Of a stretch of DNA of 46,681 nucleotides, positions 1 to 8,861 are shown in pieces. Under the pieces are notes generated by a model. The model had not been told where the DNA came from. It saw nothing but the letters and a program-made list of their open reading frames with translations, and did not search any database. Made by a program: the position numbers and the translations under genes. The stretch spans positions 1 through 46,681 of the forward strand of contig JAUWMI010000034.1 in assembly GCA_030613245.1 (NCBI GenBank). Reading direction: 5' to 3'. The first letter of the stretch is position 1. Each line of letters opens with the position of its first letter. Source of the DNA: Candidatus Sumerlaeota bacterium. Its GTDB lineage: Bacteria > Sumerlaeota > Sumerlaeia > MWCT01 > JAUWMI01.

Positions 1-176
1 GGCAAGTGTACGGCAGTTGCTTGGATCTGTGCCTCATTACGTAATGTGCCTGCTGTGTATTCCCTCTTCACCAGCCAACGGGATGAGTAGGGGCGTTTAA
101 TTAAACGCCCCTACTATTCAGCCGACCTTTTTCTATTGTTACGATGAAAAAACGCTAACTCATTTGACAAAGAGCC
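1..176 (-). repeat. MITE-like dispersed repeat, copy cut by window start
   Basis: This segment is a reverse-complement copy (estimated above 90% identical by eye) of 16835-17015. Its outer end, at 176, is the terminal inverted repeat read on the minus strand as GGCTCTTTGTCAAATGAG. Inside it, 87-114 is a perfect 28-bp palindrome with outer arms GTAGGGGCG and a TTTAATTAAA core. The other end lies beyond the window. No gene is visible in it. Confidence 0.85.
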
Positions 177-322
177 TCTTTTCCTATGATCTTGTTAATG
201 CATTCATAGCCCCCTCACCCCTTCCCTCTCCCCACTGGGGAGAGGAGTAAGGTGAGGTTGAAAATGCGCCTTGTGCGTAGGGATCATCTCTCCCAAAAGG
301 CTAACTCGTTTGAGAAAGAGCC
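177..322 (-). repeat. Second MITE-like copy, abutting and apparently interrupted
   Basis: The right end at 322 is again the terminal repeat (GCTAACTCGTTTGAGAAAGAGCC spans 300-322). The interior (217-300) has a CCCTCTCCCC/GGGGAGAGG hairpin and the family block around AAAATGCGCCTTGTGCGTAG, as in 44617-44970 and 46559-46681. No left terminal repeat is present. The copy starts directly after the 176 boundary of the neighbouring copy, which suggests that one element inserted into the other. Confidence 0.75.
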
Positions 323-514
323 TAAAAAGGAAATAATCACCCAAAGCTAATTGCGATTTGTATACATGAGGGTACCATTCGAGAAGGTAGAGGTGTAGCG
401 GCCCCAAATCTGGCCCCAAACATACAGCAGATACAACATTTTGTACAAAAAAGCGGCGGATTTCCCTGAAAGATGATACTCGTAATTTTAGGCGGCAAGG
501 GCATAACAAAAGTA

Positions 515-544
515 TTGACAAAAAGGAAGCAATGAGGTTAATAT
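515..544 (+). promoter_or_regulatory. Sigma70-type promoter of the prepilin gene
   Basis: TTGACA (515-520) is followed at 17-18 bp by TTAATA/TAATAT (538-544). The predicted transcript starts near 551, giving a leader of about 60 nt before the prepilin start at 612. Assigned by consensus match only. Confidence 0.55.
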
Positions 545-611
545 CGTCGATTAACCATTAACGGAAAAAGGGTAAAAATTCCTTCCGCATATAGAAAAGG
601 GGGTGATATTG

Positions 612-1262
612 ATGAAGCGCGACAAAGCATTTACACTAATAGAATTGCTGATTGTGGTGGCAATCATTGCCATTCTGGCGGCTATTGCAATTCCGAACTT
701 TCTTGAGGCACAGACACGTTCCAAGGTCTCGCGCATGATGGCTGATATGCGCAGCGTTACTGTTGGAATTGAATCCTACTATGTTGATAATAATAGCTAC
801 ATGCCGGGCTATGGTATTCCACCGTGGAATTCTCCCGTTCACTACGGTATCTGGGCATTAACTACTCCGCTAGCTTACATTACCCAAGGAAAAGTTAAGG
901 ACATCTTCGATCGCAATCCCTATCAAACTCAAGCTGGATTGCTGATCTGGGATCTTTTTGACGCCAATCACGTCATTATCGAATCTTCAACAGGCGCCTC
1001 GGGTGGACCTCCTACTTCCAACAACAAGGGTGTCTACTGGATGATGTGGAGCCGAGGGCCGGATCACACTTCTGGCTTCTACTCTACAGACCCTGAGTAT
1101 GATATTCGCGATAAGATTACTCTGGCGGAAACGGATCTCGGGGAGTTTCTGAACACCATTTACGATCCAACAAACGGCACCGTGAGCACTGGCAATATCT
1201 ACCGCTCTGGTGGCTCGTCACAGGGTGCTGCGGCTCGATACGTTGGGTCTGGACTTCGCTAA
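612..1262 (+). CDS. Type II secretion/type IV pilus prepilin-like protein
   Basis: A 216-residue pseudopilin-type protein. The N-terminus has the prepilin peptidase signature, a short basic leader (MKRDKA) followed by FTLIELLIVVAIIAILAAIA, which forms the hydrophobic assembly helix. The residue before the cleavage site is Ala rather than the usual Gly, a tolerated variant. After the helix comes a segment (MRSVTVGIESYYVDN) typical of the short GspG/PilA-like proteins that are abundant in Sumerlaeota/Hydrogenedentota-type genomes (recalled from the family, not searched). The C-terminal ~150 residues are a Gly/Ser/Tyr-rich globular domain that I cannot assign. An in-frame GTG at 603 exists, but AAGGGGG at 597-603 sits correctly for ATG 612. 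The gene stands alone; a PilT ATPase lies at 43.4-44.5 kb. Confidence 0.9.
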   Translation: MKRDKAFTLIELLIVVAIIAILAAIAIPNFLEAQTRSKVSRMMADMRSVTVGIESYYVDNNSYMPGYGIPPWNSPVHYGIWALTTPLAYITQGKVKDIFDRNPYQTQAGLLIWDLFDANHVIIESSTGASGGPPTSNNKGVYWMMWSRGPDHTSGFYSTDPEYDIRDKITLAETDLGEFLNTIYDPTNGTVSTGNIYRSGGSSQGAAARYVGSGLR

Positions 1263-1416
1263 GGATTATCGTGCGCCATTAATCGCCTCGGGGTGCTGAC
1301 GGCAAGCATTTGCCCACTCCCTGATTGTGGCTGCATCTAGAATGGCCCCCTTCTACGGCTGGAGATGTCTGTACATTATAGGCATCTTCGGCTGTTTTTT
1401 TTCGCTATTATAAATT

Positions 1417-1908
1417 CTGAACTTTAGAACTTTTTCCAAGTAGCCCAGGTGCGGTGAGGCTTTAAGAGCTCCATCAAGGGCGTTAAGATACGCGAATTAT
1501 CCACGATGCCTTTGTTTGAGGCCGCCTTGAGACGGTCTCTTCTCTGCACCCACCTTCAGGTGGGGTGAAAGCGGATGTGGGCAAAATAAAAACTACCAGG
1601 GTTCACCCTGAAGGGCGCTTTAGCGTCGCTTATCCACCCGCGGCTTTAGCCATTGCAATCTGAGCCACTGCGAGAAGCTCCGCCTAGGCGGACTAAAACC
1701 TAAAAGCCCAGCTGCTCCTCAGAGCAATGTGGCGAAAGCCTCATAGCTAAGAATCGACGGCTCTGGCAATTTCGTTCAGCTTGCATTCAGGGCTTAAAGT
1801 GAATGAAATTCACTGCGCCAAAGGCGGGTAAATCGCCTCGATGACATTGCCCAAGCCTGATAAGAGCTTCTTAGGGGCTGAAGCATTCAAAAAAGTTCTA
1901 AAGTTCAG
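1417..1908. repeat. ~490-bp segment bounded by 19-bp perfect inverted repeats
   Basis: CTGAACTTTAGAACTTTTT at 1417-1435 recurs as its exact reverse complement at 1890-1908. The interior has no convincing gene but several hairpin-forming stretches, such as CACCTTCAGGTGGGGTG around 1549-1566 and CCGCCTAGGCGG around 1680-1691. This could be a second MITE-like family or a decayed insertion. The remainder of the 1263-2257 gene-free gap holds a G/C-rich stem followed by TTTTTTTT near 1375-1402 that could end prepilin transcription, and otherwise nothing I can name. Confidence 0.5.
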
Positions 1909-2257
1909 TATAAATTGCACACGCCAATCTGGGGGTAATCGCAGAGCCCTCACGTTCACACAAAGTCGTGCTTCAGCCACCCTTACCAGACTTCATATCG
2001 CTGGTTCTCCAGCATTTTCCGCTCTATTCTGTGCCTATTGCGTAATTAGAAGTTGGATGGTATACAATCTCGTGGCGATGAATTTGTCTGAAGACAATTC
2101 CCTCTGCTGGGATGCAAGGATAACGTCCCGACATGAGGCAGTACGCTGCCAAGGCGAGCGCTCCGTGACATTATTGCATAGTGAGGATATGCTGTTGTAT
2201 AAAGCCAGGATGGGAAAAGATGGCTGTCTCGGACGGGATGAACCGCAGGGGAAAAAT

Positions 2258-4669
2258 TCAGGAGGATATGCTGCCACGGTTAGACTGAGCCAGGAGAGCC
2301 AGGAGCTGATCTAGTATTCGTTCCTCTTTCGGGGTCAATGTTTCCTGATTATAGCGTACCCGGTAGTAGGACTCCGTGACATGGATCAAGTCGCAGTAGA
2401 GTGATTGAAGTGAGACAACTCGGTGTGCAAATTCGCGCGGCGTCTGTTGAGACTGTCGTGTAAAGCCCTGAGCGATGAGTTTCTCGAGAATAATGTTATA
2501 GAACGCCACTCGCCCTTCACCTTTATAACCGGGCAGCGGTGCCTTTGCCGCGCGGGCCCGAGTCAGCTTTCGCACCAGCAGAAACAGTACTACACCCAAC
2601 GCCCCGACTAGCACAATGAGTAGAAACAATGCAGACAGGCGCACCTCGCCAAACTGCTGAGGGCTGAGCGTCAGCGTGAGCATACGCACGGTTTTGAGCG
2701 CATTTCCTACCGTGCCCCACAAGGGTGCTGACCACTTCCGAACCCAGCGCGTCAGATTCCTCTGATCTCTAAAATCATAATCAATAACATACCTATACCA
2801 GTGAAACCGCAGAGAATCGAAGAACCAGAGAATTTGCCGTATCAGAGGCATCGGCGCAATGTGGCGTCCAACGACAGTTGGCGGCGACGGGTCAAAGGTC
2901 ATCCACCCGAACTTGTCGAACCATACCTCCACCCAGCTGTGGGCATTTTGCTGGCGTACTACAAAATAATTGCCATAATCGTTCCATTCACTGGAGTAGT
3001 AACCTATGACGATACGCGCAGGAATGCTAAGACTTCGGAGCATATAAACCATTGCAGTGGCGAAGTACTCGCAGTTGCCTGAGCGCTGTGTGAAAAGAAA
3101 CTCTTCCAAGAAATGCTCTGAATCGCGAATCTGCACATTCATCTGGTAAGCGAAGTTCATTTGCAAGTATGCCTCAATGATGCGCGCACACTCGAAGCTA
3201 GTCTTTGCTGTCTTAGTTATCTCGCGTGCAAACTCGTGGATACGCGAATAGGACTCATCGGGAGGAAGCTGAAGATAGAGAAGCTGAATCCAGCGGCGTA
3301 TCGTTGAGCTCACCTCAGGGCGTGCCTGGCCCATAGCACCAGGAGAAGTCCCTTGCCCAGGCTGCCGATCGGTAGCTGTTGAAGGTATTGCCCCTTGGGT
3401 AATTGATAGTTGCTCCACGGATGTGGTCGAGGAAGCAGCCAGGCTGTTGGTTGACGGTTGGGCTGCCGCACGGCTCTTTGCCGGGAGATCGGGGTCACTA
3501 CGCGGCTCGGGTTCAAGTAGTGAAACGGCCTCGTAAAAAATGGGAGTGTTGCGGTTTTCGAGAAGCTGGATCGAGTCGCTCTCTTCGTCCACCAGTATTG
3601 CCATGGGCTCGCGAAACCGATAAATCACTGGATATCCCATGGCAAAGACGTAGGCCGTGGGCATTGGCTGGAGGAACACATGCTGTCTAATAGACGAACC
3701 GCCGTCAAACGGCAGGCTGGCAAACTTATAGTGTGGGGTTCTGTCTTCGATAGCAAACTCTCGGAGGTGTGCCAGAGGTCCGCGCACCCATTCGCGGCCG
3801 GTGTATTGGTCCAGTGATGTGCCGCGTATCCGAATCGCAGACAGCCGGCTCGGCTCATCGGCTTCCGTTAGCGGCTGAATCCGCATCACTACCGTCGGAT
3901 CAGTTCGCAGCTTGCTCATTGATCGAAAATCTATTCGATCGCTAAATCCAGTCAGCCGCCCCCTTTCGAGTCGCAACAGCCCGCTGATTAATCTCTGAAT
4001 CGAATACCGGGGTATTAACACAAATAGAAATGAGGAGAGAAAGACCACAACTGCCGTAATGCTGGCTACCTTAAGAAAGAAATCGATAGTGAGAATGGTT
4101 CCCGTTGCTTGATTACTCGTCTCCTTCGGTGCGGACGCTCGCCAGCGCCGTACCGGTGTAGCGCTGATCTGCTGTGCTCGCTGGCCCGCCTGCCGCTTCG
4201 CCAGCTGCGCATCACGCTCAACCGTCAGCAGAATAAGACCCGCCACCATCAGGAAGATGTAGCCAATAGAAATAATGACGAAACTAATTGAATCGGTAAG
4301 AATTGCAGCTACTACAATCAGAACGAAACTCAGCGTGAACAGCTGGATCACATCGCGAATCCGCTGTGGTTGGAAGAGCTTATTCAGCACCAAATAAATG
4401 AAAAAGTACAATAACCCTTCCACAATGTTATAGTAGGCAAGTCCCACGGTAATAAGCAGCATGAGCATTGTTATCAGATGCCAGCTGCTCCGTGAGAGAT
4501 CGAGCCGGAGGGCATGGCGAAACCAACTCAGCACGATCAATACATAGACAGCTACCGCGATGTTTGGATTCAGCGCACCAGTACTCACCAGGGCCGAATA
4601 TGCCCACAGCACGATCAGGTACGAGATCACCTTAATCGAAAATGCAGAGCGAGTCATGATATGTTCCAT
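2258..4669 (-). CDS. TgpA-like membrane transglutaminase (DUF3488/transglutaminase core/DUF4129)
   Basis: An 803-residue membrane protein of the TgpA/DUF3488 type. The N-terminal ~210 residues contain several hydrophobic helices. A periplasmic region follows, then a transglutaminase-like core with the Cys-His-Asp triad: C533 in GNCEYFATAM, H577 in NAHSWVEVWF and D593 in MTFDPSPP. Another membrane helix lies near residues 679-700. The cytoplasmic tail (~700-803) resembles DUF4129. Pseudomonas TgpA shares this layout and is a periplasmic transglutaminase; the substrate here is unknown. The region between ~400 and 460 is Ser/Thr/Pro/Gln-rich and probably a flexible linker. It is downstream of and co-directional with the DUF58 gene (84-bp gap), the usual pairing. 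The stop lies ~1 kb from the convergent prepilin gene. Confidence 0.88.
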   Translation of the reverse strand: MEHIMTRSAFSIKVISYLIVLWAYSALVSTGALNPNIAVAVYVLIVLSWFRHALRLDLSRSSWHLITMLMLLITVGLAYYNIVEGLLYFFIYLVLNKLFQPQRIRDVIQLFTLSFVLIVVAAILTDSISFVIISIGYIFLMVAGLILLTVERDAQLAKRQAGQRAQQISATPVRRWRASAPKETSNQATGTILTIDFFLKVASITAVVVFLSSFLFVLIPRYSIQRLISGLLRLERGRLTGFSDRIDFRSMSKLRTDPTVVMRIQPLTEADEPSRLSAIRIRGTSLDQYTGREWVRGPLAHLREFAIEDRTPHYKFASLPFDGGSSIRQHVFLQPMPTAYVFAMGYPVIYRFREPMAILVDEESDSIQLLENRNTPIFYEAVSLLEPEPRSDPDLPAKSRAAAQPSTNSLAASSTTSVEQLSITQGAIPSTATDRQPGQGTSPGAMGQARPEVSSTIRRWIQLLYLQLPPDESYSRIHEFAREITKTAKTSFECARIIEAYLQMNFAYQMNVQIRDSEHFLEEFLFTQRSGNCEYFATAMVYMLRSLSIPARIVIGYYSSEWNDYGNYFVVRQQNAHSWVEVWFDKFGWMTFDPSPPTVVGRHIAPMPLIRQILWFFDSLRFHWYRYVIDYDFRDQRNLTRWVRKWSAPLWGTVGNALKTVRMLTLTLSPQQFGEVRLSALFLLIVLVGALGVVLFLLVRKLTRARAAKAPLPGYKGEGRVAFYNIILEKLIAQGFTRQSQQTPREFAHRVVSLQSLYCDLIHVTESYYRVRYNQETLTPKEERILDQLLALLAQSNRGSISS

Positions 4670-4753
4670 TCTTCGGCCACACAGGCGAAAACGCAGACTA
4701 GCCCGCCTCCTCTACGGCTCAGTCCGCTGCACTCATGGCATTTTGGCCCGCGA

Positions 4754-5947
4754 CTATACCTTGACCAGCTTTCCCTCCTGAACCTTCCACTGGCTGACGT
4801 CAATAATCCGGGCCGAAAAAGCATACAGTTCGGTAGCACTGCTGGTGGGATCAAAATGCAAAAAGAGATTCTCGGAATCGGCATCCGGGGGAGATGGCGC
4901 AAGCTGCCTGGCCTGCGGCGCTAGCAGCTGTATCATTGCAAGCGCGCGCAAAATGCGATAGAGGTGATTGATACCCGTGGCAAATGGAATCTTGCCCGAT
5001 GCCGTGAACAGCTGCACCTGATATTCGTTATATATCAGGTGGTGCGCGATTGACGCCACCATAACGATTGCTTTCTCGAACTGCTCTTGAATGTGTGGAT
5101 CCTTATGGTGCGCCGAGCTGTTGCTCAGGAAGAGGCTCACCTTATGCTTCTCCTCGCGCTCGAATTCGCGAATCATCAGCTTAGCACTCTTTGCTGATAC
5201 CTTCCAGTGAATAAAACGCGCACTGTCGCCACTCTGGTACTCACGCAGACCGTAGAGGCTTGTGCCCGGCCCTTTACGACCCCGATCGTGTTCACCAAAA
5301 TCCACGTGCGACGCCTCCAGTAAATGCGTTATGTTAAGTATCTGGGGATAAACAATAATCTCGCGCGGTCGGATAAACGTAATACTGCGCTCGAAGAATC
5401 CAAAAGGAAACCGCGAGGATACCTGCAAAGATTTGAGGGTGTAGACACCACGGCGTGGAAATGCACAGAAGTAAAACGTCTTTGCCTGCTCCTGCCTGCC
5501 TACCTTCATGAGAAATGTTGACCCGATACATTCGTGCGCATCCAGATGGTCACTAACTCGCAAAGAATAGGAGGCGAACAGCCGCTTGCGGTTGTGAATG
5601 AGCAGCTGGATCGGAAATTGCTCCTCTGCGGCAATGTGATTCGGCACAATACGGTCTACCTCAATACTGCGCAGCGTCACTGTGGAGAGCACGCCTGAGG
5701 TAATCAAAAGCGAGAGCATTATTGATAGAATTAGATAGAGCAGATTCGTACCGGTGTTCATTGCGGCAACGCCAATAAAAAACGTTATCCCAATGAAGAG
5801 GGCTCCCTCTAGCGTCAGACGCCGGCCCCTTCGCTTTCCCGGCCACGCCTTCACCCACCGCCGAATCGTAGCAATGAAAACTTTGGGCAGCTTCACCTTA
5901 TCATCCAATTGTCGGAAGAATTCAACTTGCTGAATCGCTACGCACAT
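4754..5947 (-). CDS. DUF58 domain-containing protein
   Basis: A 397-residue protein of the DUF58 family, found in MoxR-DUF58-TgpA clusters. Two adjacent hydrophobic helices lie near residues 45-90. The diagnostic DUF58 block GLREYQSGDSARFIHWKVSA is present, followed by KLMIREFERE. The C-terminal third has the weak von Willebrand A-like fold (VSLFLSNSSAHH and following). MoxR-associated DUF58 proteins are thought to act with AAA ATPases in assembling or quality-controlling envelope complexes, but the molecular role is not settled. It is the first gene of a two-gene minus-strand unit with the TgpA-like gene. No moxR is visible upstream, where only repeats lie. No Shine-Dalgarno is evident at this start, so the exact N-terminus is uncertain. 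Confidence 0.85.
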   Translation of the reverse strand: MCVAIQQVEFFRQLDDKVKLPKVFIATIRRWVKAWPGKRRGRRLTLEGALFIGITFFIGVAAMNTGTNLLYLILSIMLSLLITSGVLSTVTLRSIEVDRIVPNHIAAEEQFPIQLLIHNRKRLFASYSLRVSDHLDAHECIGSTFLMKVGRQEQAKTFYFCAFPRRGVYTLKSLQVSSRFPFGFFERSITFIRPREIIVYPQILNITHLLEASHVDFGEHDRGRKGPGTSLYGLREYQSGDSARFIHWKVSAKSAKLMIREFEREEKHKVSLFLSNSSAHHKDPHIQEQFEKAIVMVASIAHHLIYNEYQVQLFTASGKIPFATGINHLYRILRALAMIQLLAPQARQLAPSPPDADSENLFLHFDPTSSATELYAFSARIIDVSQWKVQEGKLVKV

Positions 5948-5961
5948 TTCCAGACGGAACA

Positions 5962-5990
5962 GTTATAATCATGTCACAGAACGTGCACAA
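5962..5990 (-). promoter_or_regulatory. Possible promoter of the DUF58-TgpA unit
   Basis: Read on the minus strand, TTGTGC (5990-5985) and TATAAC (5967-5962) are separated by 17 bp. Transcription would start only about 8 nt before the ATG at 5947, so the message would be nearly leaderless, consistent with the lack of a Shine-Dalgarno. The -35 match is weak. Confidence 0.3.
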
Positions 5991-6036
5991 TGACAATAGA
6001 AAATTCCCCAACCTCCGCAAAGACGTGCACGTCGCC

Positions 6037-6059
6037 GTAGGGGTTTAATTAACCCCCAC
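6037..6059. repeat. GTAGGGG palindrome, TTTAATTAA type
   Basis: GTAGGGG is followed by TTTAATTAA and CCCCCAC, giving a 6-bp GGGGTT/AACCCC stem. It is a shortened relative of the 28-bp palindromes at 87-114 and 16906-16933. Confidence 0.7.
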
Positions 6060-6090
6060 CTCTTCGTCGGGGAAATTAGCATGTAATAAT

Positions 6091-6174
6091 CTCACGCCAA
6101 GACGCCAGGAGATTACAGTGAATTATGCAATCTTAAATCGTGGTTCTCTTTGCGTCCCTGCGCCTTTGCGCGAG
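6091..6174. repeat. REP-like inverted repeat, CTCACGC type
   Basis: CTCACGCCAAGACGCC (6091-6106) is the approximate reverse complement of CCTGCGCCTTTGCGCGAG (6157-6174). The flanks (TTAGCATGTAATAATCTCACG) and interior match 20611-20713, so this is a dispersed intergenic repeat. Similar CTTTGCGTCTTTGCGTGAG repeats occur between genes in many unrelated bacteria (recollection). The rest of 5948-6511 shows no gene except the short leader ORF at 6430. Confidence 0.65.
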
Positions 6175-6429
6175 GTACAGTGAAGAGCGAGTCTCGGCAT
6201 AAGCAGAGCGAAGCGAAGACACGCATGTCCTCTGTCTTTCAGCAATAACTTCTACGAACAAGAATGATGTGCGCCACGCGACCAGTGGTTGCTAAATACT
6301 GCTTGACTCCATGGGCAGGTTAATCTTAGTATAATTGGAAGATAGTCTCTGTACGGCGTGCGATTTGGGGAAATAAGTTGCCTGTATCTTATTAAATTCC
6401 AGTCAGAGACTCTGCGTAGAGGAGGTGAG

Positions 6430-6459
6430 ATGAGTTTCGTGCAGGTCGTGGTTACCTAG
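6430..6459 (+). CDS. Possible 9-codon leader ORF
   Basis: ATG at 6430 is preceded by a near-perfect Shine-Dalgarno (GAGGAGGTGAG, 6419-6429) and encodes MSFVQVVVT before TAG at 6457-6459. It lies in the long leader of the beta-helix gene starting at 6512. The next ribosome site (GGAGAGGAGGGG, 6497-6508) can pair with TCTCC at 6488-6492 just upstream. The ribosome site is strong, but a translated function is conjecture. Confidence 0.25.
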   Translation: MSFVQVVVT

Positions 6460-6511
6460 AACACAAACGCGCAATTATACGACATAATCTCCTTAGGAGA
6501 GGAGGGGGAAT

Positions 6512-7915
6512 ATGCGACAAAAAAGAAGAATTTGCATTGTTGGATTAACTGCACTCGCGCTCCTGTTATCAGCAATGGCGAGTGCACAGACGGTCACAGC
6601 AGGCGGCGGTGGCGATTTTGACACGCTAAGTGCAGCAATAACCAGCTTTCGCTCAGGCGGTTCGAATGCCGGGAATGCCGACCCGAATGTGATCAACCTG
6701 CTGGATGCAAGCTACGACGATACACTTCCTACAATTGACGTGCAGCTCACGATCAACGGCCGCACGGGCCGCTCGACTGTAATGGTGACAGAGGCGATGT
6801 ATTCTGCCAACGCGATCCTGGTGTCGCCACCGGCCGGCCAGGAGGTGGTCTTTAACGACCTCATCTTGATTCCGTCTAGCGCCCACGGTGGCAATTTCAT
6901 TAGCAGCGGCAGCGGTGAGGGCACTATAACCCTTAATAACTGCATTCTCTCGGAAAATTACAGTGCCGCGCCTGCGAGCCTGGATGGGCTGACGGCTCCA
7001 GCTGGTTCACCCACCCAGGTCATGATGGACGATGCCCTGGTCTGCTATGGCACGTATACTAATAAGGTGATCAACCTCAACAACACCATCATCACTGCAG
7101 TGAACGGACCAAGTGCGAACCCTGAAGGCATCTGGCTTAGTGGGTCAGGCATTACCCTCAACGTCGGGCCAGGCTGCGTCATCTCATTTATCGGTGACCG
7201 GGCAATTTCCGCAAATGGGTCAAACAATGTCAACCTGATCGGCACAAAAGAAGAACCGATTCTCATTTATACGAACAATACAAATGACGACCCGGGTACA
7301 GCAGGAGATTGCGGCGGCATTGCCAAGTTCGACAGCGGCGGAACACTCGAAATGCAGTACGTGATTTGTGATTCCAACCTCAACGATGCGGTGACGGGCG
7401 AAGGCGAGTGGGACTCGGTCACAATCAGCAACTGTATCTTTGCCAACAACACCGACTGCGGGATTGACTTTGTGATTGGACCTTCAGGCTCCTTTACCAT
7501 TTCCGACTGTACGTTTTTTAACAACGCGACAAAGCAGCTGGAGGCGGAGAATCCGACGAATCCGATCACTTTTTTTAATACGATCTTTGCAGGCGCGGGG
7601 AAAACCGGGATCAACCTGCTCACTGCAGGGACGATCAACCTGAGCCGCAGCGCGCTGGTGACCGCGGGACCAAATGCCCTGAGCGTGGCTACGCAAGGCG
7701 AAGGCGCGATTAATATAACGGACGTGATTGGCGCGGATCCGGAATTCGTATCCACCGCATTCCTGGTTAGTGGGGCAGTGAATGACGATTTTCTGGACGT
7801 AGACTCGTCGGCCTACTCCGCAGCTGCAGTTGGGAATCAGCCGCTGGCTGGTGGTGCAGACTATGTCGGCCCACCCCCAACCGCAGCTCAAGGCGTTTGG
7901 ATGCTGTATCAGTAA
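6512..7915 (+). CDS. Secreted beta-helix-like protein
   Basis: A 467-residue exported protein. A Sec signal peptide (MRQKRRICIVGLTALALLLS followed by AMASAQ) ends near residue 26. Mature sequence opens with VTAGGGGDFDTLSAAITSFR, the typical start of secreted right-handed parallel beta-helix (pectin-lyase-like) proteins. The body is rich in short Asn/Ile/Gly strands such as ITLNNCILSEN, VTISNCIFANN and FTISDCTFFNN, consistent with beta-helix rungs. No catalytic residues of a known lyase or glycosidase were recognised. It lacks the tandem C-terminal domain found on the large secreted proteins downstream. The start has a strong site (GGAGAGGAGGGGG, 6497-6508), and a strong terminator follows at 7965. 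Confidence 0.8.
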   Translation: MRQKRRICIVGLTALALLLSAMASAQTVTAGGGGDFDTLSAAITSFRSGGSNAGNADPNVINLLDASYDDTLPTIDVQLTINGRTGRSTVMVTEAMYSANAILVSPPAGQEVVFNDLILIPSSAHGGNFISSGSGEGTITLNNCILSENYSAAPASLDGLTAPAGSPTQVMMDDALVCYGTYTNKVINLNNTIITAVNGPSANPEGIWLSGSGITLNVGPGCVISFIGDRAISANGSNNVNLIGTKEEPILIYTNNTNDDPGTAGDCGGIAKFDSGGTLEMQYVICDSNLNDAVTGEGEWDSVTISNCIFANNTDCGIDFVIGPSGSFTISDCTFFNNATKQLEAENPTNPITFFNTIFAGAGKTGINLLTAGTINLSRSALVTAGPNALSVATQGEGAINITDVIGADPEFVSTAFLVSGAVNDDFLDVDSSAYSAAAVGNQPLAGGADYVGPPPTAAQGVWMLYQ

Positions 7916-7964
7916 GAAGCATCTCAGCTGGCAACGTGGATGACAGATGAAGAAAGTATTGTTC

Positions 7965-7998
7965 GAGCCGGGCTCCATTGGGACGTCCGGCTCTTTTT
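7965..7998 (+). terminator. Intrinsic terminator after the beta-helix gene
   Basis: GAGCCGG (7965-7971) pairs with CCGGCTC (7987-7993), followed directly by TTTTT. It lies about 50 bp beyond the stop codon at 7915. Confidence 0.85.
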
Positions 7999-8115
7999 AT
8001 TTCCCTGGTTACCCAGTGAGAGTGAAATTAGCATTTAATCCACCGTAGGCCGCTAGAGGTTGTTCTATAGATAAAACCGTTTCAATGTTTTATAAGTTTG
8101 GCAACAAGTGTGATC

Positions 8116-8143
8116 GTAGGGACAGATTATAATCTGTCCCTAC
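8116..8143. repeat. Perfect 28-bp GTAGGG palindrome, ACAGATTATAATCTGT type
   Basis: The outer arms are GTAGGG and CCCTAC; the inner palindrome is ACAGATTATAATCTGT. It lies in the 506-bp spacer between the beta-helix and superoxide reductase genes. That spacer also holds the terminator (7965), a small AGTGCT/AGCACT hairpin (about 8172-8190) and the promoter at 8220. Confidence 0.8.
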
Positions 8144-8219
8144 AATTTAAAAACGAGCACTTTAATGTACTAAGTGCTGAAGTAAAGCACTCACCGTCTT
8201 CATTTCTGGCACAAACCTC

Positions 8220-8248
8220 TTGCCAAATATTATACAAATGCGTAGTAT
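8220..8248 (+). promoter_or_regulatory. Candidate promoter of the superoxide reductase gene
   Basis: TTGCCA (8220-8225), a 17-bp spacer, then TAGTAT (8243-8248). The predicted leader is about 170 nt. Found by consensus inspection only. Confidence 0.45.
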
Positions 8249-8424
8249 CATTTTTGTGACGGGAAAATTTCTGCGTACGTCATTTAGTTAGTCCTGGCAA
8301 ACTCAACTGGAGATGCTGATGGCTCGCCTCTCCAGTTAACTACTTTTGCTGATAAGATGAAGCATGGAGAAGACCCACGGGCTATCATAGAAGATGTGGA
8401 AATGATGAAAAGGAGGTAATAGTG

Positions 8425-8823
8425 ATGAAACTGGGACAACGGCTTCAGGAAGCGGACTGGAAAACGGAAAAGCACGTGCCGGTCATCGAGTGTCCTGACC
8501 AGGTGAAAGCAGATGAGCTGTTCGAGGTGAAGGTCAGCCTGGGGAAAGAGATCGCCCACCCGAACACAACCGAGCACCATATCCCCTGGATCTCGCTCTT
8601 CTTCCATCCGGAGGGCGAAAAGTTCACCTATCAAGTCGGACACTACGAATTCAGAGCACATGGCGAGTCCGCGCAGGGAGCGAACAAAGGGCCCGTCTAT
8701 ACCCACCATGGGGTCACGGCCTCGCTCAAGATCGGCAAGCCGGGCACACTGTATGCCCTGGCTTTATGCAACATCCATGGTCTTTGGCAGTCGGCTAAGG
8801 AGATCAAGATCCAAGCCAATTAG
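8425..8823 (+). CDS. Superoxide reductase, neelaredoxin type (class II)
   Basis: A 132-residue non-heme iron superoxide reductase, which reduces superoxide to peroxide using rubredoxin-type electron donors in the cytoplasm of anaerobes. All expected centre II residues are present: the E15-K16-H17-V18-P19 motif (acid-stable EKHVP loop), H45 and H51 (six apart, AHPNTTEHH), and C115 with H118 in LCNIHGLW. The N-terminal desulforedoxin domain of class I enzymes is absent, making it neelaredoxin-like. The start is ATG 8425 rather than GTG 8422, because AGGAGG (8411-8416) is 8 nt away. It is convergent with the minus-strand gene ending at 8917. It implies occasional oxygen exposure of an anaerobe. 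Confidence 0.93.
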   Translation: MKLGQRLQEADWKTEKHVPVIECPDQVKADELFEVKVSLGKEIAHPNTTEHHIPWISLFFHPEGEKFTYQVGHYEFRAHGESAQGANKGPVYTHHGVTASLKIGKPGTLYALALCNIHGLWQSAKEIKIQAN

Positions 8824-8861
8824 ATCAAATGGGACGAGGCAGATTCGGCCTCGGTCTAATT

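Noticed and set aside
1841-2314. 157-residue plus-strand open frame overlapping the 3' end of the TgpA-like gene
   Set aside because: It lies partly antisense to a certain gene and partly in the inverted-repeat-bounded segment. No ribosome site or family pattern.
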